The translations under genes and the position numbers were made by a program. From contig JAEWPN010000226.1 in NCBI GenBank assembly GCA_023399455.1, positions 1 through 33,780 on the forward strand: 33,780 bases of DNA, read 5' to 3'. The first letter of the stretch is position 1, and each line of letters opens with the position of its first letter. The notes under the pieces were generated by a model. That model ran no database searches, was not told the DNA's origin, and worked only from the letters and a program-made list of their open reading frames with translations. Below are positions 16,826 through 25,129 of this stretch, piece by piece. This DNA is from Bacillota bacterium. GTDB taxonomy: Bacteria; Bacillota; Clostridia; Lachnospirales; Lachnospiraceae.

Positions 16826-18539
16826 GATACACCTTGTAATTCTCATTTTCAAAAACACACCGATAATTATGTGACGCAATAAAATCCAGAACCAAATCCG
16901 ACTTTTCTCCGGATACAATTTCCTTTCCCGTGTCGTTATGAAGGACTACCGTAGGCAGAGTATCTATTTCTTCAAGCGCACGGTCGAGAGCATCGTAGGT
17001 ATTGCTTGGTATCTCCGGCCAAGTGGTGAAAATGGCGGCGGGTACATCCAGAATATAGCTAAGTCCAGGCGCATCTCCCCAAAAGATTGCCGGCTCATTA
17101 GAAAGTTTTCCCTCTTGCCAGAACGCAATAAGACTGTTCAGGCTTGCTGCATTTTCGCTGGTCGTATACATCCCCGCCAGCACACTGCTGTTCTCCACCT
17201 GAGAGTCCCTCTTTTCCCCGTATATTCCGTCCCGGAACACATACCTACAGCCAAAGCCGATTCCCTGTACAAGAATCATCAGTATAATCGCCGCGGCAAA
17301 TGCCTGAAACGGGAAATAAACCGCTCGTCCTTTTATCTTTAGCCATATCCGGTAACAGGCCCATAAGGTATAGGGAGCGACCAAAAACAGGTTGTTCATA
17401 TTCTGATAGGTGTAATTATTGCTTCCAATTGGCGTGACCACAATAATGATGAGCACGATAGCGGCCAGTATGCGCTCCTCTTTGTACGACCTGCCGGAAA
17501 TAAAGCCCCCGATTCCCGCAATACAGCAAATAACAGACAAAATGAGAAACAACATCATCCACTGGAAAACACTTCCTTCATTATAGTAGCGCAGAGAGAA
17601 CATACCCTGACCCAGATAAAAACGAAACAATACTAAAATTCCAATGCAGTACAGAAGTTTTTTAAGCCTTTCGTACTGTCCCCTTTTTATATAAAACATA
17701 ATGATTCCCGCAAATATACATGGAATCATGTAAGCAATCCACTTCAAAGAAGATGCATATGCGCTTGCGATATCGGAAAGCATTCCAATAAGAGTGTAAT
17801 CGGACGCTTCTTCCGTCATCCCGAACAGCCCGCTTATCATGCCGATAAAGGAATCCATTCCATACCTTGCAATTATGATAAGCAGAATACTGCCTATTCC
17901 CACAAAGTATCCAACAAGGCAAAGCCCTGTTTTTTTAACGATAACAGAAATCTTATCTTTATTCAGCCATCCTGCGAACCACAGCGCCGCGATCAAAGCT
18001 GCTTCCATAAGGTTGGGGAAGCGCACCATCACATTGAGCCCAAGACTTGCTCCCGCCAATATATAATAGCTTTTCCTATCGCTTATCAGCGCCCGATAGA
18101 GCAAGATACTCCCTGCTGCAAACAAGAAATAAGTCAGATAATTATACAAAATCGTCGTAGGACACCAGCAAAGGCTAAGAGCGATCATCTCTCCGACAAA
18201 AGCTATCCACCCGTTCATCCAATGTCTTAAAGCATAATAACAGATGAGCGCCAGAGCGCTTAAAAGCAGCCCCGTATATATATTCATACCCAAAAGTGTA
18301 TTTCCAAGAGGCAGTCTCATTAGAAAAGAGCCTGCTACATTCGCCAGATAGGTCGCCAACACCCATGTAATGTCCATCCGATCCATAAAGCGGTAATATC
18401 CCAGCGAATAGGTAGTATCCGTAATGTCGATTCCCTGATTGATAAGAAGCAAAGGATAAAGAAACAATATGAACGGAAACACTGTCTTCTCCGCTATTTT
18501 CATATACACATTCCCTTTCCAATCCGTAAGCGTTCTCAT
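16818..18539 (-). CDS. Multispanning membrane protein, putative GT-C glycosyltransferase
   Basis: A 573-residue protein with about eleven or twelve hydrophobic helices and a C-terminal hydrophilic part of about 120 residues (from near residue 450), predicted to be outside. After the first helix comes QGIDITDTTYSLGYYRFMD, with Asp41 as the likely outer-loop acidic residue. FPNLMEAALIAALW and the C-terminal IFWGDAPGLSYIL are other visible landmarks. This is a GT-C-like plan but I recognise no named family. Two starts are possible. The ATG at 18539 has AGAGGGG seven bases upstream, and the ATG at 18503 has AAAGGGA about seven bases upstream. The first is used here. A hairpin sits directly in front of the first site. 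Confidence 0.77.
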   Translation of the reverse strand: MRTLTDWKGNVYMKIAEKTVFPFILFLYPLLLINQGIDITDTTYSLGYYRFMDRMDITWVLATYLANVAGSFLMRLPLGNTLLGMNIYTGLLLSALALICYYALRHWMNGWIAFVGEMIALSLCWCPTTILYNYLTYFLFAAGSILLYRALISDRKSYYILAGASLGLNVMVRFPNLMEAALIAALWFAGWLNKDKISVIVKKTGLCLVGYFVGIGSILLIIIARYGMDSFIGMISGLFGMTEEASDYTLIGMLSDIASAYASSLKWIAYMIPCIFAGIIMFYIKRGQYERLKKLLYCIGILVLFRFYLGQGMFSLRYYNEGSVFQWMMLFLILSVICCIAGIGGFISGRSYKEERILAAIVLIIIVVTPIGSNNYTYQNMNNLFLVAPYTLWACYRIWLKIKGRAVYFPFQAFAAAIILMILVQGIGFGCRYVFRDGIYGEKRDSQVENSSVLAGMYTTSENAASLNSLIAFWQEGKLSNEPAIFWGDAPGLSYILDVPAAIFTTWPEIPSNTYDALDRALEEIDTLPTVVLHNDTGKEIVSGEKSDLVLDFIASHNYRCVFENENYKVYRQ

Positions 18540-18553
18540 TCAAATACCCCTCT

Positions 18554-18569
18554 GTCCGCTTAGGCGGAC
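18554..18569. promoter_or_regulatory. Perfect hairpin abutting the ribosome binding site of the GT-C-like gene
   Basis: GTCCGC and GCGGAC form a perfect six-base-pair, GC-rich stem with a four-base loop. On the transcript the stem ends immediately before AGAGGGG, the ribosome binding site of the gene starting at 18539. No T-run follows, so it is not a terminator. It may tune translation or mark an RNA-processing point in the 52-base gap. Confidence 0.45.
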
Positions 18570-18591
18570 GCTAACTTCAATCTAATCTCTT

Positions 18592-19704
18592 TTATGAAAA
18601 GCTGCTGTCAATTTTCTTAAGCCATGCCGCCGGCTTAGTCTTCGCCAGGTGCCTGCCGATGTAAGCGAAGATAATTCTGCGTACTGCATCTATAAAGATT
18701 CCTGTCAAATACACCAGAAACACGGACAGCAATAAATGAGCAAAAAAACCGCCTACACCCGCTTCGCTTACCGGTCCGATGAATTCATCCAGCCAACCGG
18801 TCCACATCGAACGAATATCGATATGCTCATGGAACAAATAAACGCCGAAAGTAAGGGGAGATACGGCGCATATAATATCAGCCGCTCTCTCCGGTATCTT
18901 CACATAGCGGAAAGCACAAAATAATGAAACGGCGCCCGCCAGACAAAGCAAATAATTATAATGAAACGGCACCGTAAAGTAATAAGCGAAGGCGCCCGTT
19001 TTTTCATGGATATAATAAAATATGCATACGACAGCAAATATGGCAAAGGAGCAGCACACATAGGCAATCCATGCACGCCTGCCTGTAGAAAGGGATTTCA
19101 GTCCATACAGCCTGATATAAGCCGCAATCAAATAAACGCACAAAAACCAGCCAAAGTCATAGCCGAACCTGTCTGTAACAAACTGCACCGGAGAGATGCT
19201 TTTGAATCCGCAAAAGAATACGAGCAACAACACAAGGGTAACCTGCAGCTGTTTTTTATTCATCGTTTTCACCGACAGATTGAGCACCGGGGTAAAAAGA
19301 TACAGAATTACATAAGAGGTTGCAAACCAATAATGCTCCGTCTCTATAGGAAATAAATATTGTATCCATAAATAAATGCCGCCCGCTCCATTTCCTGCAG
19401 CTCCGCCCCCCAGCATGACGAGGGGAATGAGCGTCGAATAGAACAGCACCTGACAAATGAGAACTACGATACGTTTTATTTTAAATCCCGCTTCTACGAG
19501 AAAGTAGCCGCTGATCAGCACATATACGTTGACCGCCACGATGCAGAAAGACTCTATGAGGGTCCCTATGATTTTCTTCGCATCCGCACTCTCTCCCAAG
19601 GAAAGCAATGCGCCGGTATGATTCAAGTAATGCAGTGTCACCACCATGAACATTGCGATGATTCTTAACAGTTCGTAGTTTGCCTGACGTTTCGAATTCG
19701 CCAT
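18592..19704 (-). CDS. Acyltransferase 3 family membrane protein (OafA/YrhL-like)
   Basis: A 370-residue protein with about ten hydrophobic helices. The N-terminus YELLRIIAMFMVVTLHYLN, with the family histidine in the first helix, is characteristic of acyltransferase-3 enzymes. Near the C-terminus FGVYLFHEHIDIR is also typical. Such proteins move an acyl group, often acetyl, from the cytosol onto sugars of exported polysaccharides or lipid-linked glycans. There is no extra SGNH domain. GGGAG lies six bases before the ATG, and the gene starts ten bases after the GtrA-type gene. In this locus it would O-acylate a sugar of the glycan. Acyl group and sugar cannot be deduced. Confidence 0.9.
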   Translation of the reverse strand: MANSKRQANYELLRIIAMFMVVTLHYLNHTGALLSLGESADAKKIIGTLIESFCIVAVNVYVLISGYFLVEAGFKIKRIVVLICQVLFYSTLIPLVMLGGGAAGNGAGGIYLWIQYLFPIETEHYWFATSYVILYLFTPVLNLSVKTMNKKQLQVTLVLLLVFFCGFKSISPVQFVTDRFGYDFGWFLCVYLIAAYIRLYGLKSLSTGRRAWIAYVCCSFAIFAVVCIFYYIHEKTGAFAYYFTVPFHYNYLLCLAGAVSLFCAFRYVKIPERAADIICAVSPLTFGVYLFHEHIDIRSMWTGWLDEFIGPVSEAGVGGFFAHLLLSVFLVYLTGIFIDAVRRIIFAYIGRHLAKTKPAAWLKKIDSSFS

Positions 19705-19714
19705 ACGTCTCTCC

Positions 19715-20155
19715 CTAAGCTTCTTTTTTTCTGAACACCCAAAGCTTACTGAAAATATAATTAGATACGATTACGATTACATTACATATAAATTTGGAAA
19801 CAACATCATCCACACGAATTACATCTACCAAAATATACATGAGGACGAGTTCCATGATTCCCGTTACAATCCTTGCACTAATAAACGATACGAATTCTTT
19901 ATGCATTCCGGTTTTATCCGTTACCTTACTTTTAAATACGAAGGTACGGTTTGTCCAGTAGGCGAAGAGAACTGCCACAACCCATGCGAAGGCAGTCGCT
20001 ATCAGAACCAGTACTACCTTGTCCTCATCCGCTCCAAGCACCTTAGCTGCCGCCGCGTAGGCGAGCATATTTACAAGAAATGCGAGAAAACCGAAGAATA
20101 AATAATTCACCGCCTCCTCATATTTTTTGTACATATTTATAATAAATTCTATCAT
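19715..20155 (-). CDS. GtrA-like small membrane protein
   Basis: A 146-residue protein with four hydrophobic helices and the GtrA-family pattern: YLFFGFLAFLVNMLAY at the start, FAYWTNRTFVFKSK in the middle, and NYIFSKLWVFRKKEA at the end. GtrA proteins are thought to help flip undecaprenyl-phosphate-linked single sugars across the membrane. They work with a GtrB/DPM1-like synthase and a GT-C-type transferase, and both partners are present in this locus (23001-24011 and 12185-13669 for synthases). AAGGA lies seven bases before the ATG. The gene sits between the ABC exporter and the acyltransferase, so membrane-side functions are clustered. Confidence 0.9.
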   Translation of the reverse strand: MIEFIINMYKKYEEAVNYLFFGFLAFLVNMLAYAAAAKVLGADEDKVVLVLIATAFAWVVAVLFAYWTNRTFVFKSKVTDKTGMHKEFVSFISARIVTGIMELVLMYILVDVIRVDDVVSKFICNVIVIVSNYIFSKLWVFRKKEA

Positions 20156-20195
20156 CGTTTCTTCCTTTTGCTTTTTGCAATCCTTTCGTCTTATA

Positions 20196-21947
20196 TTACC
20201 TTTCCCTCGATGCTTGTCCGTTTTCTACACGGTAAACGATGTCGCATTTTTCAATCGTCTGTAATCTATGGGCGATAATAACCAATGTCTTTCTTCCGTG
20301 CAGGCGATTGATGGATTCCATAATTGCCGCCTCCGTATCGTTGTCCAGAGCAGAGGTTGCTTCATCCAGAACCAATACCTCCGGGTCCTCGAACAGTGCA
20401 CGGGCTATACCGATACGCTGCCTTTGCCCTCCGGATATGCGGATCCCTCTTTCTCCGATACCCGTGTCGAGCCCCTCGGGCAGTCCTCGCACGAACTCGT
20501 CAAGCTGCGCTTCTTTCAGTGCCTGCCATACCTTATTATCGTCAATATCCTCATCCGCATAGCCAAAGGCCACATTTTTACGGATAGTAGAATCAATCAT
20601 AAAAATAGTCTGCGGAATATAGCCGATATTTTTCAGCCACGATTCATAATTCTCTCTGACTTCTATGCCATCCGCCAGTATCTCGCCCTCCTGCAGACGC
20701 AAAAGTCCCAGCATGATATCAACCACCGTAGTTTTGCCCGCTCCCGAGGTTCCAACAACGCCGACGGACTTTCCTACCGGAATGCTCATCGTCGCCTTAT
20801 CGAAGATGAAAACATCTGTATTAGGATATTTATACGTGATATTCTTTAAAAGTATTTCCCTTTTAACCGGAAGCTTTTCAATATTTCGTTTTTGCTTATA
20901 AATTTCCTCCTTATAATCGATGCTTTCATCCCGGATATCCTCCTGAAGATTATCCGTTACTCCCATGAAAAACGGCTCAAAATAAGCGATGGAGGTCAGG
21001 TAATTGTTGATACGATTAGCGCTTGGAATCAGGCGCATCGCCGCCACTGCAAGCGTCGTAATCTGAGGCACGATATCGGCCACCGCCGTTCCTCCCGATA
21101 TTTTTATCATCAGATAAAAGACCATGCCCGCAATCGCTACCGTCTCTATCAGAAGCCTCGGAGTGGCATTAAATATATTATAGCGCTGCACGGCATTTAC
21201 ATATCCTGCTCCGCAGGCGGAGTATTCATTAATAAAATAATTTTCTTTATTTGCCACTTTGATTTCTTTAATACCCATGACCGACTGCTCAATCCACTTA
21301 TACAGTCCGCTGTAATAGTCCTGATTCTCTTCTCCGGCCTTACGCATGATGGGTTTTAAGATTCCTTTGATTATCAGGAGCACCGCAACTAACAGCACTG
21401 AAACCGTCACTGTCATCATCACATCCGATTTCAGACAGACGCACACCAGACATACGAATACAATCAGCTCGCTGAAAAGCTGCAGAAGACTCAAGATCAA
21501 GCCATACATATTGTTGACGTCGGAGGTGATGCTGCGCTGGATTACCGAAGTGTCCGCGTTCAGATAATATTCGTATGGCCGTTTCATGAAATTGATCATC
21601 ATTCTTCTTGAGGTGGCAAATTGATTGCTGTATACGAATTTAAGCTGCACCTTATTTTGAAAAAACAAATAGGAATTCTTCACAGCGAACACCACGATCA
21701 AAGCACCCATAACTACCATCGTAAATTGAGTAACGCTTTGCATATGAAACATATCGTATATTGTCGATAAGAGCTTATTCTTCTCTATTGCATCCGGGTC
21801 TGTGATTACCGCCGCAACAGGATAAACCATGCCGATTCCCAGGGTCTCCAGCACCGCCCCTATCAACATGATGAATACAAGGCCCACCATCTTTTCCTTC
21901 TGTTTTCTGTCCAGTAATATATTTAACTTTGCCAGTATTTTTACCAT
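20196..21947 (-). CDS. ABC transporter with fused membrane and ATPase domains (PglK/MsbA-like lipid-linked glycan exporter)
   Basis: A 583-residue half-transporter that should work as a homodimer. Six membrane helices occupy roughly residues 18-325. The ATPase domain has Walker A GTSGAGKT (399-406), signature ISGGQRQ (504-510), Walker B VLVLDE (524-529) and the switch His560. The N-terminal region, with YPVAAVITDP and YYLNADTSVIQRSITSD, resembles PglK-type flippases of lipid-linked oligosaccharides. It is the only flippase-like gene in the window and no Wzx was seen, so it is the best candidate for moving the undecaprenyl-diphosphate glycan outward. The frame stays open to 22061, but I chose ATG 21947 because GAGG lies upstream and the family N-terminus starts there; the extension runs through palindromic intergenic DNA. 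Confidence 0.92.
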   Translation of the reverse strand: MVKILAKLNILLDRKQKEKMVGLVFIMLIGAVLETLGIGMVYPVAAVITDPDAIEKNKLLSTIYDMFHMQSVTQFTMVVMGALIVVFAVKNSYLFFQNKVQLKFVYSNQFATSRRMMINFMKRPYEYYLNADTSVIQRSITSDVNNMYGLILSLLQLFSELIVFVCLVCVCLKSDVMMTVTVSVLLVAVLLIIKGILKPIMRKAGEENQDYYSGLYKWIEQSVMGIKEIKVANKENYFINEYSACGAGYVNAVQRYNIFNATPRLLIETVAIAGMVFYLMIKISGGTAVADIVPQITTLAVAAMRLIPSANRINNYLTSIAYFEPFFMGVTDNLQEDIRDESIDYKEEIYKQKRNIEKLPVKREILLKNITYKYPNTDVFIFDKATMSIPVGKSVGVVGTSGAGKTTVVDIMLGLLRLQEGEILADGIEVRENYESWLKNIGYIPQTIFMIDSTIRKNVAFGYADEDIDDNKVWQALKEAQLDEFVRGLPEGLDTGIGERGIRISGGQRQRIGIARALFEDPEVLVLDEATSALDNDTEAAIMESINRLHGRKTLVIIAHRLQTIEKCDIVYRVENGQASRER

Positions 21948-22063
21948 TCGGTGTCTTACCTCTGCTCGTTTATTGCTACTGTTCACTCCGTTCGCAGTAA
22001 CGCATGATTTCCGCATGTCAATTCGCTCCGCGAAGAAGAAATCATCTTTGTATTTTAGCATAC
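21948..22063. other. Intergenic region with two hairpin-forming palindromes
   Basis: This 116-base gap, the widest between genes in the window, holds two inverted-repeat units. One has arms at 21975-21981 and 21995-22001 (GCTACTG/CAGTAAC, all seven pairs on RNA with one G-U). The other has outer arms TGATTTC (22005-22011) and GAAATCA (22038-22044) enclosing an inner hairpin TTCGC-TCC-GCGAA (22022-22034). No T-run follows, so neither is a standard terminator. A TTGACA hexamer is present on the minus strand within the second unit, but no acceptable -10 box lies 16-18 bases after it. It may be a small dispersed palindromic repeat or an mRNA-processing site. Confidence 0.5.
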
Positions 22064-23011
22064 TTACTTATAGGATTGCAAATTCTCCATATTCAAAACC
22101 ATAATCGCCTCATATTCCATCCTTCTTCCCTTCGAAAGATAAAATTCTCTGCTTCCATCATTACTGAACTCCTCACCCATTTCTTCTTGCAACGTGCTGC
22201 CGGGATGAAATAGTATTTCCAGCATTCTATCTTTTTTATATGCCTGTTCCTTCATAAGGGGCAGGACCCTGCCAACGCGCTTCGCATCCATATGTCCGCT
22301 GAACAACACTCCCCACAAAAACATAGGGCGAACATTTATTCCCTCCCTTTTTATTATTTTTTCCATATGTATAGAATAAAAATTTAAAAGCAAATTTTTA
22401 ATGATATTGACCGGACGGTATGATTTCCATAAAGAAAAGCTCATCAAAAACGGGCGTATCGGCTCCTTGGTCACACGGATATAATCCACCAGATACTGCC
22501 GCTTTTCCATTACTTTCATGAGTGCTTTATATACGATGGGAATCATCTGAGTATGCTGATGACCGTCAAAACGAAGCGGCACGCCAATGCCGTAATCTTC
22601 ACCGAAATGCTCCCTGAAGCATTCTGTCTGCGCTTCTATCTCCGCCGCCAGTTCGCGTTCTATCTCTTTATATTTCCACGGACAATAATTCCATAGAAAG
22701 AGAGTTCCCCATCCTATTTTAAAGTAACCTCGCTCGTCAACAAGATGAGACACCGTTTCTACAGGTGCCAGACAATGGCCCTCCATAAAATTAAGATGAA
22801 CGCTTAGGAGAGGCATTCGAGACCATCTGTTTTTCTCTCTATTGAATTTCTCCGCATATTCCTCCAGACATTTCATATTGGTCAGCACACTAATACTGTC
22901 TAACTTTTCTGCATACAGACATTTTAGAATGTCCTCCGAAACATGACCAGATAACCCATAGTCATCCGCATGAATATCTATTCTGCTCCGGCTTACTTCT
23001 TTACTCTCCAT
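22064..23011 (-). CDS. YdjC/ChbG-family carbohydrate deacetylase
   Basis: A 315-residue protein beginning MESKEVSRSRIDIHADDYGLSGH. The HADDYG motif supplies the metal-binding Asp-Asp of the YdjC/ChbG fold, and later histidines are in SVHLNFMEG, FDGHQHTQMIP and ILFHPGST. ChbG removes an N-acetyl group from chitooligosaccharides. Relatives in glycan loci are expected to deacetylate a HexNAc. There is no signal peptide or membrane helix, so it should act in the cytosol on a nucleotide-linked or lipid-linked precursor. The ATG at 23011 has AGG-rich sequence upstream and overlaps the preceding glycosyltransferase gene by 11 bases. An in-frame ATG at 23047 would add 12 residues. The substrate is unknown. 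Confidence 0.88.
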   Translation of the reverse strand: MESKEVSRSRIDIHADDYGLSGHVSEDILKCLYAEKLDSISVLTNMKCLEEYAEKFNREKNRWSRMPLLSVHLNFMEGHCLAPVETVSHLVDERGYFKIGWGTLFLWNYCPWKYKEIERELAAEIEAQTECFREHFGEDYGIGVPLRFDGHQHTQMIPIVYKALMKVMEKRQYLVDYIRVTKEPIRPFLMSFSLWKSYRPVNIIKNLLLNFYSIHMEKIIKREGINVRPMFLWGVLFSGHMDAKRVGRVLPLMKEQAYKKDRMLEILFHPGSTLQEEMGEEFSNDGSREFYLSKGRRMEYEAIMVLNMENLQSYK

Positions 23012-24011
23012 CTTCTGATTCCTGTCCTTCCTCACCAGTCTGGGCATCTATCCATATTATAGACTGTATGATATATCTAGGCCGCGATTTAGTCTCCAAG
23101 TATATTTTTCCCACATATTCTCCTACAATACCAAGAGAAAATATCGTCAGCCCTCCCATCATCAAGGTAACGACCATTGAAGTCGTATATCCGGGAATAT
23201 TGTGACCCGAAAGCCAATCCACAAGACTTATAATAATCATAATAACACTAAACACACTGACGACAAAACCGAGCAGCGTAATGAGTTGAATTGGTCTCGT
23301 ACTCATAGAAGTAATTCCGTCTGCTGCTAATTTTACCATCTTTTTAAAAGTATACTTAGATTTTCCTGCTTCTCTTTCCTTTACATCAAAATAAACAATA
23401 TCAGATGGAAATCCCATGGTCGGAATAAGCCCACGCAAAAATAGATTTACCTCTTTATATTCTTCCAAAGCAGTTATTGCCGTCTTCGAAAGCAGTCGGT
23501 AATCCGCATGATTTTCCATCACATTACTTCCTAAAAGATTCATCATTTTATAGAAACATGTTGCAGTCATTTTTTTAAAGAATCCATCGCTATTCCTATC
23601 ATTCCTTACTCCATATACAACTTCGCTACCCTTTTGATATGCTTCAATAAATCCATCAAGCGCTTCAATATCCTGCTGTAAGTCAGCATCTATCGTCACT
23701 ACCATATCCGCATGCTTTCCCGCCGTCAGCATCCCAGATAAAATCGCACTTTGGTGTCCGCAATTGCGCGAAAGGCAAAGCCCGGAAAAAACGCAGTCTT
23801 CTTTGCACAAATCAACGATGATCTTCCAAGTATCGTCCTTGCTTCCGTCGTTAACGAACATAATTTTACTTTTAGGCGATATTTTGTCTTCTTTCACAAG
23901 CCTGCTCAATTTGTCGCGCATCACGGCTGCTGCATGCTGCAGTCCTTCCTCCTCGTTATAACACGGAACAACCAAATATAAAGTTTTTTCTCTATTTCCA
24001 TATTCGCTCAT
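23001..24011 (-). CDS. GtrB/DPM1-like polyprenyl-phosphate glycosyltransferase (GT2 with two C-terminal membrane helices)
   Basis: A 336-residue protein. The GT2 domain starts LYLVVPCYNEEEGL, has FVNDGSKDDTW, LSRNCGHQSAILSGML and the DxD-type VTIDADLQQDIE. Near residues 230-300 lie two membrane helices and GIVGEYVGKIYLETKSRPRYI, the end typical of GtrB, CsbB and YkcC proteins. These enzymes transfer one sugar from a nucleotide donor to undecaprenyl phosphate for use outside the cell. GGGGG lies six bases before the ATG. The gene looks more AT-rich than its neighbours (35-38 percent GC in two sampled 60-base lines, 23221-23280 and 23401-23460, against 57 percent in a line at 26161-26220), hinting at a separate origin. 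Donor sugar unknown. Confidence 0.93.
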   Translation of the reverse strand: MSEYGNREKTLYLVVPCYNEEEGLQHAAAVMRDKLSRLVKEDKISPKSKIMFVNDGSKDDTWKIIVDLCKEDCVFSGLCLSRNCGHQSAILSGMLTAGKHADMVVTIDADLQQDIEALDGFIEAYQKGSEVVYGVRNDRNSDGFFKKMTATCFYKMMNLLGSNVMENHADYRLLSKTAITALEEYKEVNLFLRGLIPTMGFPSDIVYFDVKEREAGKSKYTFKKMVKLAADGITSMSTRPIQLITLLGFVVSVFSVIMIIISLVDWLSGHNIPGYTTSMVVTLMMGGLTIFSLGIVGEYVGKIYLETKSRPRYIIQSIIWIDAQTGEEGQESEDGE

Positions 24012-24050
24012 TTTCTTCCCCCTATCCTAAGCATCTATTTAATCATTTTC

Positions 24051-25124
24051 CTAAATCATCTCATTCTGCCTATGCATCTTTGGCGGCTCATAATTGTCCA
24101 TGAAATCCTCGCCCAGGTACACGATTTCCTCTGCGAAGCGGATAGCAGAGGGCACCGTAAATACGGAAACTACCCGCCTAAACCTAAGCCCCGGAATGAA
24201 ATTAAGCACTTCCATGGGAAATTTGCCGTCTAAGACAATATACTCAGAAAACAACCTATGATAATTAAGTACATCTCTCGGATGAGGCTTTATCATAATG
24301 ACCGTATCCTCGCCGCAGGTATTGCCATACTGCTCTATCACATCACGAAAAAGCCTTTCTCTAACCTCCAGACTGCATAAGGGCTCCGTTAACACGAGTA
24401 CCTTATTATCACCGCCCTCACGAAGCTTCCTGTCAATATCATCCATGTCGGCAATAAATAAATGGATCAAAATATTCTTCGCCTCTTCGTCTAAAGCCTC
24501 TACCAGCTCCGCTCTGGGTTTTTCGATGTACTTGGGGCAAGGATAGGGGAGTATTGAAATATCGTTAACTTCCATATCGATGCAATATTTCGCCCAGCCG
24601 TTTTGTATAAAGATGAGATTAAGTGATGCCAGAAATGCCTTGAGCTTAAAATGTCCACGATTGTCATAGCGGGCCGTATCATAAGTACTGATACAATCCA
24701 GCCCGTCCTCCAGCGCATGATACTTTATCTTTTTATAACATAAATAATAGCCGATCGGATCGGAATCGCAGAATACATAAACGTCCTTATATTCTTTAAA
24801 ATCCACCGGAACATAAGATTGCTGCAATTTTCCCAAAAGTTTTGTATATTTTATCCTATATATCATATTGAGAAGAAGGTTTCCCTTATCCGAATGATAC
24901 TTCATAAGCTCCGGAAATTGAATATCCTCTTTTTCCTCAAACATGTATACAGCTTCGAAAAGTCCGGAGCCTTCCGCCCTGCTCTTCAAATCGCCGAAGT
25001 CGTTGGACATCGTGCTAAGTACCAGCTGTGCACGCCCTCTTTTTTCCCTCGGAAGGTTCAATTCCTTCAGACATGCAACATATACATGATAATAAGTATG
25101 ACAGACATAGATTCTTTCTTTCAT
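24051..25124 (-). CDS. Sialyltransferase-like glycosyltransferase, candidate pseudaminyltransferase
   Basis: A 357-residue soluble protein starting MKERIYVCHTYYHVYVACLK. It carries the three signatures shared by bacterial sialyl/polysialyltransferases of GT-B fold: an acidic-acidic-Gly motif (Glu139-Asp140-Gly141 in HALEDGLD), a His-Pro motif (His281-Pro282 in MIKPHPRD) and a Ser/Thr-rich motif near residues 320-326 (SVFTVPS). Overall it resembles the GT52 and polysialyltransferase groups rather than ordinary GT4 enzymes. It starts five bases after the ATP-grasp gene that follows pseI. Because the pathway makes CMP-Pse, the simplest reading is that this enzyme transfers pseudaminic acid, or a derivative, to the growing lipid-linked glycan in the cytosol. 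The donor is inferred from context. Confidence 0.78.
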   Translation of the reverse strand: MKERIYVCHTYYHVYVACLKELNLPREKRGRAQLVLSTMSNDFGDLKSRAEGSGLFEAVYMFEEKEDIQFPELMKYHSDKGNLLLNMIYRIKYTKLLGKLQQSYVPVDFKEYKDVYVFCDSDPIGYYLCYKKIKYHALEDGLDCISTYDTARYDNRGHFKLKAFLASLNLIFIQNGWAKYCIDMEVNDISILPYPCPKYIEKPRAELVEALDEEAKNILIHLFIADMDDIDRKLREGGDNKVLVLTEPLCSLEVRERLFRDVIEQYGNTCGEDTVIMIKPHPRDVLNYHRLFSEYIVLDGKFPMEVLNFIPGLRFRRVVSVFTVPSAIRFAEEIVYLGEDFMDNYEPPKMHRQNEMI

Positions 25125-25129
25125 GCCCC

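Noticed and set aside
16748..16918. A longer form of the WecE-like aminotransferase starting at 16918
   Set aside because: The extension overlaps the upstream GT-C-like gene, is unlike the family N-terminus, and the 376-residue form matches the usual length exactly.
22014..22020. A TTGACA hexamer that could be a -35 promoter box in front of the ABC transporter
   Set aside because: No acceptable -10 hexamer lies 16-18 bases downstream on the minus strand, and the hexamer is part of a palindrome.
21948..22061. An N-terminal extension of 38 codons on the ABC transporter
   Set aside because: It runs through palindromic intergenic DNA, does not look like the family N-terminus, and a better start with an upstream GAGG lies at 21947.
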